From positions 254,303,542 to 254,367,541 of the forward strand of contig CM068375.1 of the NCBI GenBank assembly GCA_034769895.1: a stretch of 64,000 bases of DNA. Direction: 5' to 3'. Source of the stretch: Magicicada septendecula (Eukaryota; Arthropoda; Insecta; Hemiptera; Cicadidae). The notes beneath the pieces are model-generated. The model was not told the origin of the DNA and ran no database searches. It was given only the letters and a program-made list of their open reading frames with translations. Made by a program: the position numbers and the translations under genes. Shown piece by piece: positions 37,141 through 46,697 of this stretch (within the stretch, counting starts at the first letter, position 1; each line of letters opens with the position of its first letter).

Positions 37141-37165
37141 TCCGTTAAATCGAGGGTTTACTGTA

Positions 37166-38169
37166 CTTACATAATTCCATGGTCAGGGCCTGGTGAAACC
37201 GTGACCGCCCAAAATGTGGGGAAACTACCAAAAGACATATAAGGCCAACGCTGACACTGCTACTACAGTTCACAGAAGGTCAACTCTTATATGTTTGGGT
37301 ATATTAATTACTTTTTCATTCTTAACATAATACATACAATATACTCATAATTAACATGGCGATTATTCCATTAAAACAAACAATTCATATTTAAGGGTGA
37401 TCAGAAATTATACATCTTACACCCTTACATTTGCATATAAAATTATAAACATTATATTTTAATGTTAATTGAACTTCTATTTATTAATTATTTATTATTT
37501 ACTATACCATTAACTTTTCCAAAAATTTTTCTTTATAACATTTCATTTAAAATTTGCTATTTAAACATTGAACATTTTGATTTATATAAATTGCATTATA
37601 AAATTTCATACTTACAGTACCTCACTCACATACTGTCATAAACACAAACTATCAACACCAAACACCAATAACTCCATGTACCTTCTGAAACATTTTAACA
37701 ACCCTGTTATTCCACAAACTAAATACAATTTAACATTTATTTATTTATTAATTATTATCAAATTTAAATCTCATAAAATAATTTAAATTCATCATCACAA
37801 TACAATTATGTAACATTTTAAATTGATCAAAAATATTTAAACATCTCAAAAAAATAAACATCTCAATTATTTAAAAACACAAGTTATTTTAATTACTCTA
37901 CTTCAAAACAATTACCATACGTTAATTACCTTTGTAATCATTTATTTAATCTGACAAAATATTATTATTATTAAAACAGTTTCTACTACATACACATTGT
38001 TTACCTCACATACTTGTTCCAATACAAACACAATTAATTTTACTAAAATTTATTTACAAATCTTTGTCATTATTTTCTATTTACCACACTTCATTTCCTA
38101 ATTCAGCAAGGTCATAACCACAAATTAAAATATTTAATATATTTAAATGTCCATTTATTGATTTCTTAT
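37166..38169 (-). other. Family Y 3' non-coding region, proximal part
   Basis: Begins with the block at about 37,180-37,240 (CGGTTTCACCAGG, CCCCACATTTTGGGCGG on the sense strand), which recurs downstream of the ORF in Z (58,160-58,215), X (about 44,727-44,790) and W (61,890-61,945 and 62,690-62,770). The rest is AT-rich. A GACCTTGC motif occurs soon after the stop codon (about 38,103-38,116), as in X (about 43,784). Confidence 0.55.
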
Positions 38170-38848
38170 CTAACCGCCATCGTTGTATAATAGTCTTATT
38201 TTTTTATAACACTTCTCATTCTTGCTCACACTCAATTTATCATTATTATTATAATAACCCATTAACTCTATGTCATTCATTGTACCATTATAATTTATAC
38301 GATTATTCCCTATTATTATTTCATAAACCTTGTCAATATTAGTTATTTTTGTCCAGTCTCCATCAGTACTTTTGGTTAACATCAGGTAAGTTATTTTATC
38401 ATTTATAACAGTATTATCAAAATATTCATCTCTCTCTATCTTATAATGCAAGTCACTTTTTTCATCTCTCTCAATATCTAAACTCTGCACTAACCTTTCA
38501 TAACCTCTATTAACCTCAAAAATCTCTATTTCTCTTTCTCTCATTACAACACCTCTCATAACCCCACTGAACTATCTCATTCCATGCAAAGGGCACCACT
38601 AAATACCTATTACCTCTACTACCAGGTAAACCACAAAAAACTAAGGGACCATCTGAAGACACCTCATCTTCCACACCACCACCGGAGGAAACTCTGTCCT
38701 CATAAAACACCAGTGAACATTCCATTTCACAATAAACTTGGGGAAAATCTGCCCTCTGCCCCTCTAAACTCTCTACACACTCACTCATACCCTCATCAAC
38801 ACTTATCTAAAAAAGAACTTTTTCTTGTGAAACTTACTGTTTTTTGTT

Positions 38849-38883
38849 GGACGCGTTTTGGCGTACGTATCCGCCTTCTTCAG
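38849..38883 (-). ncRNA. Hammerhead-like motif, left arm, core G12 lost
   Basis: Inverted counterpart of the right-arm motif. CTGAAGA, stem II (here perfect GGCG/CGCC) and ACGCGT are kept, but the GAAA box reads AAAA, so the conserved G12 is gone and activity is not expected. Confidence 0.55.
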
Positions 38884-39278
38884 CTTTGAGTCAGACTGCC
38901 ATCATTTCGTAACGGTTGTTGTGTGGAAGGTGTAGTGGGGGTGGTGTGTGGAGGAAGGGGATTGGCGTGGGGATTCAACTTGATGTTTGTTTTTTGTAAA
39001 ATTGTGTCAAAAAGTGTATGTGATTTATATTGTGATTGATCGTTAAGTATGTTGTTTTGTTGTGTTGTGTGGTGTTTATATATTTTGTATTGTTCAGTTG
39101 TGTTGAGTTTTCGACCTTTAGGTAAGTAATGTAAAATTTCAAGATTAGTGTCTATGTTGGTGTAACTGTGGTTTTCTGTGTGTATGTGTGTGGCAAATGC
39201 GGAGTGTATATTGTTGTTGGTTAGAGCTTTTAAGTGTTCAGAATAACGGGATGAAAAAGATGGCAGTCTGACTCAAAG

Positions 39279-39312
39279 CTGAAGAAGGCGGATACGTACG
39301 CTGAAACGCGTC
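39279..39312 (+). ncRNA. Hammerhead ribozyme motif, right arm
   Basis: Core boxes in order: CTGAAGA, a 4-bp stem II (GGCG/CGCT), GAA, the self-complementary ACGCGT as stem III, then C as the cleavage nucleotide (predicted cut after 39,312). There is one extra base after CTGAAGA. A six-base palindromic stem III fits the dimer-forming hammerheads known from Penelope-like elements. Confidence 0.65.
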
Positions 39313-40314
39313 CAACGAAAAACAGTAAGTTTCACAAGAAAAAGTTCATTTTTAGATAAGTGTTAGTGCTGTGAAAGAAGAGATGAATAATCAAGACAAC
39401 CTCATCAACACTTTCTCTACTCACAACCTTACACTCTAAGACCACGTTTTGAATTACACCACTGTTATCACTCGTTAACCCATTATTATAATTATCGCTA
39501 TTACTCACCTTGTCTACCGCCACCTGTTTTGCACCTAAATTACTACCACTGTTAATACATGTCTCTCCGTTATCTTCACTTATTTTGCTCTTACCTGTAT
39601 TTATCACCCACACTCACATTCTCTCAATATTCTGTTCTAATTTGCTAACGTTACTGGTAAATATCTCCTTGGTTTTCTCGACATTTTTATTGATTTCATT
39701 TATATGGTTTTTCAACTCACTGAAATTGCTTTCGTATTTGATTTTTTGTTCGTTAATTTCACTACTCAATTTATCAAATTTATTATCAAAACGACTATTC
39801 ATTTTATCGAAGACATTTTTGACTTCTTTATTGTGTTCTTTCAATTCATTAAATTGTTTTAGTAAAAAACTCATTACGTCATTGTCCAATTTATTACATT
39901 TTGTCGAGGTTGGAGTTAATTGGACCCCCGAATCCTCTGTTATATTTGTTTCATCTGTAACACTTATATTGATATTTTTATCATCTTGCCCTACATTGGG
40001 TGTTGAATGTACTTCGGGTCTGTTTATAACAGCTGATTCGTCAAAATTAATTATTTCACTTACAATACTTTCATCATTTCCTGCCATATTTATAAATTTA
40101 CTGATTTAAATTTGCTTAAAATTTTAAAAACATCTAACACTTAACTCTTAACACTTGACATACCATTTTATGTATTCTACGTATTGTTACTTAACCTCTA
40201 AATCACAAATCTCGTAATTTTAAACATTTTTTCTTACAAAAAACCGCCCATTATCATCACCTATTTTGTACTTCAAATCAGGCCTAAACCCATATGAATT
40301 AATTCATCCGCGTT

Positions 40315-40332
40315 ATCCTGGCAGGGTCGCCA
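40315..40332 (-). promoter_or_regulatory. Primer-binding site of family Y
   Basis: On the minus strand TGGCGACCCTGCCAGG begins two bases after the LTR end (TGTAACA). It is nearly the same as the family Z site TGGTGACCCTGCCTGG, suggesting the same primer tRNA. I do not assign the tRNA. Confidence 0.7.
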
Positions 40333-40334
40333 AT

Positions 40335-40958
40335 TGTTACAGTTCTATACTTTTTACTTACCTTATACTTTCACGACACTCTGACTTACCGCTCACAGAA
40401 GATTCCAAACTATTAATAGGTCGCCACGATGTTTTCGGCTTTACATCGAAACCTTTAAAACACTTTTATTTAATAATTGCCAGGTTCGTTACGCGAAATT
40501 TTCCATACTGGATAGGTGATGGTAATGTGGCGTATTAATTAACTTAACACATGGTTACGCTACTAATTCATTTTATTAAAATTCATTGCAAATTTATGTT
40601 CTCCTCCACTTATAATTTTCACCAAACTCTTTACTTCAGGTTATACTTTAAAAACATTCTGTTAAATTACATTGAAACTGACAAATAATTTTATAGCATG
40701 TTACTTTTTCTCTTTCCAATATCAAAATATATACGTATATAAAAAAAAATACTTTCTGACTTATCCTAACTTTTTATGAGACGACCCAGCAATGCCCACA
40801 CACAACTCACATACAATTTACAAAATAATTATAATTATAAAAACCCCTTTTATGTTAATTGATTTGAAGAGCCCTTTTAAAAAAATTATATTGTTATGAT
40901 GGATTACCCAACGATGTCCCTCCTCTCGCTGCCATGTGCCGCGTGTTTTAAGTGTCCT
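40335..40958 (-). repeat. Family Y 5' LTR, sense 3' part
   Basis: 624 bp from the LTR terminus next to the primer-binding site to the point where element X begins. It contains a GGTAAGT splice-donor-like sequence on the minus strand about 35 bases from the end, and a GTGGCGACC element about 90 bases from the end. With 47,863-48,500 it gives 1262 bp, in line with the other LTRs here. Confidence 0.65.
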
Positions 40959-42120
40959 TGTAACGGGGCATTTTGGGCCTATTTTTGGGGTAATCAAGAA
41001 GTTTGTATTTTTGTAATAAAACAAATAACATTTTTTACTATGATAGGGACAAAACGTAAACAAAGGTAAATTTATTGTTAGCGACAGTGGTAGCAAAGGT
41101 GGTACGACTGATCGAAAATATTGTATATGAATTTCTGAAGCGAGAGAATTAACAAGCTGGAATTGTGCCAAGGTCAACCAATGACACAAAACAGCGTCAA
41201 CAAGTTATGTAATTGAGGATCAGGTGATGTTACGTCAGCGCCTTACATAACGAGGAATGTAGGTGTGTCGACGCCAGCAGCTTTGTCACACTCACAGAAC
41301 AAAGCCAGTCGGACAATAACATCTTAACACACCGGACGCGAGCTGTTGTGTGCGTCCGCCGGCTCGCCGGGTTTAGGCGAAGTTTTAGTCGCCCGCAACC
41401 TATAAAATGTGAACAATGTATATTTAAACACTTCACGGTTAATACCGTTATTACAGTTAAAACAAAATGTGAAATCAGTAAAATAAACTCAATAGAATCA
41501 GTGAAAACCGCTAGTTATGTTGTGCGGGTAACATCTTCTGGACTAAAAATGAACAGATAAGTAAAAAGAAAAATGTCTACCGAAATATTTAACAAGGGTT
41601 AATCAAAGTTATAATAAAATAAAATCTAATATGAGATCTCACGGGTTGTAAATTAATTTTGTGTGTGTGTGGGTGTATATGAGTGAATGAAACTAAGTAA
41701 ACAAAGAAGGCTGGTTTGTGTTGTTATGTTTTAATGTAATTCATGTTTAATTTTATAGAAATTTATTTGCAATTTATATACTATGTTTCAATTCCCATTA
41801 TATGCTAAATAACTTTCGTTAATCTGAATTTATAGTAGAGAAAGGATGTCAGGAGATAGTGTGTTAGCGATAAAAGTTCTAATGAAAATGTCAATAAAAC
41901 TCTATTAATGGGAAACAAAATAAAGTTTTATTTATTTTGAACAACCAGTTCTGCTCCTGAGTTCGCCTAAAAAGAACCCCAAAAATGGTAAGTACACCTA
42001 TTTTTTTTGTAGTTGGCATACAAGATGGCGCCCGACAAAGTTAGACAGTAAAGAATGAATAAAATTAAAATCAAGCATATTTTATTTATTTTATTAATAT
42101 CAATAAAACAAAACATAACA
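40959..42120 (+). repeat. Family X 5' LTR
   Basis: 1162 bp, TGTAACGGGG...CATAACA. GTAAGT at about 41,989 is a possible splice donor. The ATGGCGCCCGACAAAGT block at 42,025-42,041 recurs near the 3' end of the other families' LTRs. Short frames inside on both strands also occur in the 3' LTR and are not credible genes. Confidence 0.9.
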
Positions 42121-42121
42121 T

Positions 42122-42139
42122 TGGCTTCTGAACAGGGAC
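42122..42139 (+). promoter_or_regulatory. Primer-binding site of family X (tRNA-Lys-like)
   Basis: TGGCTTCTGAACAGGGAC starts one base after the LTR. It shares TGGC and the ten bases GAACAGGGAC with the well-known site for the tRNA-Lys primer, with three mismatches in between. Confidence 0.65.
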
Positions 42140-42367
42140 AATTTTAGATAAAGAAATTTATATAAAATATAGGCCTACTGGAAGAGCAGAATGGTTGTTT
42201 GGAATGGGAAATAAAATTGTTGTGTATACGTAAAATAGACGTATAAAGATAAGGTTATGATATGATTATGTGTAGTATGGGTGAGTAGAATATTTTTTTT
42301 ATAAGTATGTGTTACATATAATAATATTTTATAAAGAAATATATCTAAAAGATTTAAAAAAAAAAAA

Positions 42368-43735
42368 ATGGCAGATAATGAAGTCAGCTTATCTGACAGT
42401 CAGATAGAAAGTCAGTTAAGTAGCGATTCGGGAGTTCAAACGAATGACAGTAATGTAGAGAGTCAGTTGACCGAATCGAAAATAATGGAAGGTGTGACGA
42501 GTCAGTCAACGCCGACCTTAATTAAGAGAGAAAGTAATAGTGATATGATGAAAATGATCCAATTTCTTTGTACTAGTTTTAATAAATTTGAAAGTAGTGT
42601 AAATGAGAAGTTAGATATACAGAATGATAATAATAAAAAATTCGAAGAACAGAATACGCAGTTTGAACAAAGTATTAGCGTAAAATTTGATGAACTCAAA
42701 ACTGAAATTAATAAAGTACAAATCAAATGTGAGAGTAACTATAACAAATTGAAACATGAATTAAATGAAACTTTGAGTCATTCAGTAAAAAATATAAATA
42801 ACAGAGTTGACAAAATAGAGAGTTATGTGGCAGAAAAATTTGATAAACAAAGACAAAAGGTAATTGAAAATTTTGAATGTAAAACAGAGGATAATTATAA
42901 TGATATGGGTAAAAACGTAGTAGTAGAAAGTAAGATAACCAGTGATAACGATAATGTTGAAAATAATGAGAATAATTGTAATGTATTTGAAGAATTAGTA
43001 TCGGAGGTCGATACGATGAAAATAAGTAATGAAAATACTGATGAATGTGTAGAATGTGATTATGAGATGTTAATGTGTGTTAATGAGTTAGAACGAGAGT
43101 GGAAAAATAGTATAGTGATAGAATGTGGGCAGAGGGTAAATTTTCCCCTTATTTATGATGAACCAAGGTGTTCAAAAATGTTGTTTTTGGAGGGCAAGAG
43201 ACCCGTATTGGTAGATGAATTGAAGTGTATATTGATGTTGTATAATGTTGTACCCTCTGTCTGTAATAATTGTGAGAGTATGATGTGGTGTTATGAAGAG
43301 AGAGAGTTGTGTATTGAGAGAGAGATAGAATTATATAAGTTAAAAAGAAATTATGATGAATTGAGAAAAAGATCAGAAGGGGTGAAGATGAACCATATAA
43401 AATACTTACCTGTGGAAAGAGAGATAGAGAATTATTTTGATAATATCTTTATAAACGATAATGACTTACCTGACGTAATGGTAGAGGAATATAAAAATGA
43501 TGAAACAACTTACCTGACATTGACCAATAATACTGATGGAGACTGGACAATAATAACTTATGTTGACAAGGTTTATGAAATATTAATAGGGAATAACCCT
43601 ATAAATTATAATGGCATAATGAATGAAATAAAGTTGATGGATTATAATAATAATAATAATAATAATAAATGGTGTGTAGATAACAATGATGTATGTCATA
43701 AATATGTTCGTTATATATACGATGATGGAGATTGA
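42368..43735 (+). CDS. Family X Gag-position coiled-coil protein (455 aa, intact)
   Basis: The ATG follows a run of A residues about 230 bases after the primer-binding site. Layout: acidic Ser/Gln-rich residues about 1-55; coiled coil about 58-165 (repeats of KFEEQN/KFDELK type, NKLKHELNE); an acidic Asn-rich linker; and a C-terminal domain from about 235 with CVNELEREW, a Cys-containing stretch, LKRNYDELRKR, NNTDGDWT, VDKVYE and IGNNPINYNGIMN, ending RYIYDDGD. The last motifs align with the Y protein and the C-terminal fragment of Z. No zinc knuckle, protease or RT. A role as a particle or RNA-binding protein working with another element's enzymes is inferred only from position and from the absence of pol. 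Confidence 0.85.
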   Translation: MADNEVSLSDSQIESQLSSDSGVQTNDSNVESQLTESKIMEGVTSQSTPTLIKRESNSDMMKMIQFLCTSFNKFESSVNEKLDIQNDNNKKFEEQNTQFEQSISVKFDELKTEINKVQIKCESNYNKLKHELNETLSHSVKNINNRVDKIESYVAEKFDKQRQKVIENFECKTEDNYNDMGKNVVVESKITSDNDNVENNENNCNVFEELVSEVDTMKISNENTDECVECDYEMLMCVNELEREWKNSIVIECGQRVNFPLIYDEPRCSKMLFLEGKRPVLVDELKCILMLYNVVPSVCNNCESMMWCYEERELCIEREIELYKLKRNYDELRKRSEGVKMNHIKYLPVEREIENYFDNIFINDNDLPDVMVEEYKNDETTYLTLTNNTDGDWTIITYVDKVYEILIGNNPINYNGIMNEIKLMDYNNNNNNNKWCVDNNDVCHKYVRYIYDDGD

Positions 43736-44887
43736 AATAAAAATCAGTGAATGGACAATTTAAATATTGTAAATTTTGGTAATGACCTTGCAGATTTGGA
43801 CGTATGAAGTGTGAAACAATTGAACAGTTATTGACGAATAATTTGTAAATAAGGTAGTGAATTCAATTGTGTGTATTATGAAATGTTAGGTGTATATGTA
43901 GTAGAAAAATGTTGTGATAATAATAGTAATATTATTAATAGTTTGCAGTCTAAATAAATAATAAAAATAATTATGAAGACAATAATTAATGATTTGTAAA
44001 ATTTTGATAATAATTGAAATATGTTGTGTTTTAATAATCAATTGAAGTAAATAAATTGAAATGTTTAAATATTGTGATTGAATGTTATATGTTTGAAATT
44101 TTATAATGAATTTAAATTATTTGATGAGATTTCAATTTAATAACAATTAATGAATAAATAAATGTTAAATGGTTTAGTGTGTGGAATAACATAATTGTTA
44201 AAATATAGATTAATAATAAATTTGAAAATTTTGAGGAACCTAATTACAGCAAAGGATAAATAATGAAATGATGATATATAAAAGAGTTAATGAAAAATTT
44301 TAAACAAGAATGTTTATAAGTTTTATATAAATTATTTAAAAGAGAATTGTTTGTTTAATGTATGCTAATAATCAAGGTTAATGTCTATTTGTTTATTATG
44401 TTATGTAATGTATTATACAAGATGTGGGGATAATTTTGGGGGGTAGATTGGTGCTCAATGAAGTGATATAATAATGGAATGTAGTAACTGCAATGGTAGA
44501 AAGTTTAGTTATAATTCTAATTAATTAGTTATTAAGTTGCTGTTGCTGGGGTGGCATGTGCCCCAGTAGATAGCGGAAAGTGTTGGGGTAGCAGAGAGTG
44601 TTACCTCCATCGGAGGCCAACATGGCGAATATGCACGGCACACCCTTTTGTACAATTTTAAATTGTAACTTGATAAATTGCCGTGCCGTGCAAATTAATG
44701 ATGACGAATACATGCTTGAAGGAAGAGATGATTTCCCCGACTTTTCGGGCGATTACTGCCTTACCAGCACTAATCGTGGCTTTGGCTAGCGGTCAGCTAT
44801 GGTCATATCAAGTCCCTTGAACATAGCTGGCTTGAAATTGGTCTATATTAGAAATTAATGGGGGAGACACTAGGGGAAATCCCGGCA

Positions 44888-45120
44888 CTATGGAACAGCG
44901 GCTACCACTCTGCCCGCTTGGGGGTAGCAAAGCCAGGTGGTAGACCCGCATTAAGGGCGCATAACTATAGAACAAAGATATGTTGATATCTAAACCTTTT
45001 AAATGTAACGCAGAAGCAAGGACACGGAGATGTCAAATTCCTCCAAAATTTCAGTCCTTGTGGACGCAACTGGACGCCACAGTCCAGGGGGGGTCATAGT
45101 GTGTGTGGCAGGCAGGTTAC
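44888..45120 (+). other. Structured RNA domain of family X (reduced)
   Basis: Contains the GGAACAGCGGCTA and GACGCCACAGTCC signatures and three of the stems present in Y, Z and W. The CAAGGAC/GTCCTTG stem (about 45,017-45,062) has different bases in W (CAAGAAC/GTTCTTG). The GC-rich first hairpin is enlarged. The last hairpin of the domain appears to be missing. Confidence 0.6.
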
Positions 45121-46417
45121 CCAGGGGGGTTAACGAATTAGAAATTTGTTGTATTTTAATAATGATAACTCGCTACTAAATAATTTTGTTTTGATTTGAA
45201 AAATAGATGCACTACATCCTTCCTATATTGTGTTAATTGCATGTTGTATGTTAGGAATAAGGGTAAGGATTATAAAAATATAATAATATGTTTTCAATGT
45301 GTTTATAGATTTTAAAATAAAATGAAATAAAGTTGTGATAGTTAAAATTTTCAATGGGTTGCAAAAGATAGAAGTTGGGTGATGAATATTTGTGGGACAT
45401 ATAGATCTGTCCAAATTGAAGTCAAAGTTAAAGAAATAGTAGAGATGAAAATAATGTAATGTTGTTTTGAATTAATGTATGTTATAGAATTTTGAGAAGT
45501 ATTGATGTTGACACAGTAGTAATGGAGAATAATTGTAGAGTTTTGAGTGATATATTGATGTTATTAATTAATGTTGTTATTTTGTTGAAGTTGTAGTAAG
45601 GTAATGAGATTGAGATTTTGGGGATGGCAATTTTGTAGTAGGGGGTAGTGTAATGTGGGAGTCCGCAACATAATGATAAGTTGGGACGGGATTGGTACCG
45701 ATTTAGTGGAGACGGGGTTGCCTTAGGTAGAATCCAGGAACCAGCTAAGGGAAATGAGCTTTTTTGGGGGGGGAAACACTTATCCTAAGTACAAAGGGTT
45801 AGAGAGTATTTTTTTTATATATTGAGAGAAGGTGGCGATTTGAGTTTAAGGGTAAGTTGGGTGTAGAGAAGGGTTAGTAGATTTTTTGATAGTGGGGTGT
45901 CATACTAGTTAAAGATTTTGTAAGGGAGTGTTAGAGTAATAAAAGGGGCAAGATTATGGGTAAATGCCAAGTTGATAAAGTGAATTATAATGAATAACGT
46001 AGAATCACCCAAATTAATGAAAGGGAATAATAAATGAAATTATGTGTAAAACGAAGATTGATTAGAAGAAAAAAAAATAATAATAATAATAAATTTTTGA
46101 GAAACGAATTAATAAAAATTAAATTGAGATTAGAATGCAATTTTTATGATTTTATATGCAAATTGAATGATGTAAAGTGTGTAACATTTTAAATACAAAT
46201 TGTTTATTTTAAGATAATAATAACAATGTGAATTACGAATGTACTATGTTTTCTTATGTTATATTGTGTTGTTAGGTATTCTGATCTATGTTAGAAGTAA
46301 GTGAAAAAACAAAACCAGTGCTTCTTAGCGCAAACCAGCACCGCTAGGGGGAAACAGATCAGTTGGGGATATGGTGTTGTATAAGGCCACTATTTGATAT
46401 TTGATTTGTTGTTTCAG

Positions 46418-46564
46418 TGTCTGGTGATGCTGTGGCGGCGGACCTGAGCTGGCCAGCGCGTCAGAGCAGGGGCGTTAAGTATCTGTCTGACTCTACGGTG
46501 TTGGGATCTCGAGAGAGAAGTCCAGTATTGTCATTCAGGTGCGGTCACAGTCACCGGACCAAGG
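46418..46564 (+). other. Conserved exon-like block, family X
   Basis: 147 nt preceded by TTGTTGTTTCAG and followed by GTGAGTT. It contains GGTGTTGGGATCTCG. Homologous to 1498-1632 (T), about 59,240-59,350 (Z) and 60,740-60,881 (W), with indels that break any common reading frame. Confidence 0.5.
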
Positions 46565-46647
46565 GTGAGTTGATTATTTTTTTTTGTAAACCATACAGGG
46601 GTTGTGGCGACATATCCTGGCTGATCCCTTTAGCAAGTACGAATGTG

Positions 46648-46689
46648 TCAATGAGATTTTTTATGCTTCGGCATAAAATATCTCATTGA
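46648..46689 (+). other. Pre-polypurine-tract hairpin, family X
   Basis: Outer stem TCAATGAGAT/ATCTCATTGA, inner stem TTATGC/GCATAA closed by a C(UUCG)G tetraloop, followed immediately by GGGGG and the 3' LTR. Confidence 0.75.
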
Positions 46690-46697
46690 GGGGGTAT

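Larger units (their letters stand above)
32980..37163. mobile_element. Tigger/jerky-type (pogo group) DNA transposon inserted in family Y
   Basis: 4184 bp with perfect 23-bp terminal inverted repeats starting CAGTAAACCCTCG (32,980-33,002 and 37,141-37,163). A TA dinucleotide flanks each end (32,978-32,979 and 37,164-37,165), the target duplication typical of this group. The left end has further copies of CGTTAAATCG just inside. The transposase is on the minus strand at the left. The right half (35,240-37,140) has no transposase homology that I recognise. The insertion separates the Y multi-hairpin domain from the conserved block at about 37,180-37,240. Confidence 0.9.
38805..39399. mobile_element. 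Penelope-like terminal repeat pair (hammerhead foldback) in the Y ORF
   Basis: 595 bp bounded by a 14-bp direct repeat CCTCATCAACACTT (38,791-38,804 and 39,400-39,413), a target duplication. Arms of about 100 bp (about 38,800-38,903 and 39,262-39,363) are inverted copies of each other. The right arm is followed by an unpaired tail of about 37 bp, and the spacer is GT-rich. Inverted terminal repeats plus a ~34-bp one-sided tail and variable target duplications are features known from Penelope-like elements. No RT/GIY-YIG reading frame is present, so this is a remnant or a non-autonomous form. Confidence 0.65.
38170..40087 (-). pseudogene. Family Y Gag-position coiled-coil protein, broken
   Basis: The N-terminal part (40,087-39,614, 157 aa) is acidic, has an STPTSTK motif and then a coiled coil. 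An in-frame TGA follows at 39,614-39,616, with the frame continuing into a VWVINTGK segment that matches VWKIVTGK of the Z protein. A 595-bp Penelope-like repeat sits at 38,805-39,399. The C-terminal domain resumes at 38,788 (ECVESLE...FAWNEIVQW), suffers a frameshift near 38,550, and continues to 38,170 with REIEIFEVNRGYE, STDGDWT, GNNRINYNGTMN and the KIRLLYNDGG end. It shares those C-terminal motifs with X. Confidence 0.75.
43736..46697 (+). other. Family X 3' non-coding region
   Basis: Nearly 3 kb without a credible gene. In order: GACCTTGC (about 43,784); AT-rich DNA; a conserved block at about 44,727-44,790 (TTTCCCCGACTTTTCGGGCG); reduced hairpin domain at 44,888-45,120 with CTACCAC/GTGGTAG, AGATAT/ATATCT and CAAGGAC/GTCCTTG stems; a block shared with T and Y at 45,640-45,795; a block at about 46,310-46,375; exon-like block at 46,418-46,564; hairpin at 46,648-46,689; and the polypurine tract at 46,689-46,695. 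The 90-codon frame at 46,417-46,689 crosses the exon-like block but is not conserved between families. Confidence 0.7.

Noticed and set aside
39510-40109. 199-codon plus-strand frame
   Set aside because: Leu/Ser-rich shadow opposite the family Y coiled-coil ORF.
40818-41560. Frames of 68-123 codons in the X LTRs (also 46683-47301)
   Set aside because: Identical because the LTRs are duplicates. No recognisable domain, and lengths change with single-base differences between the two LTRs.
46417-46689. 90-codon frame over the exon-like block of X
   Set aside because: Frame broken by stops or indels in T, Z and W, while nucleotides are conserved.
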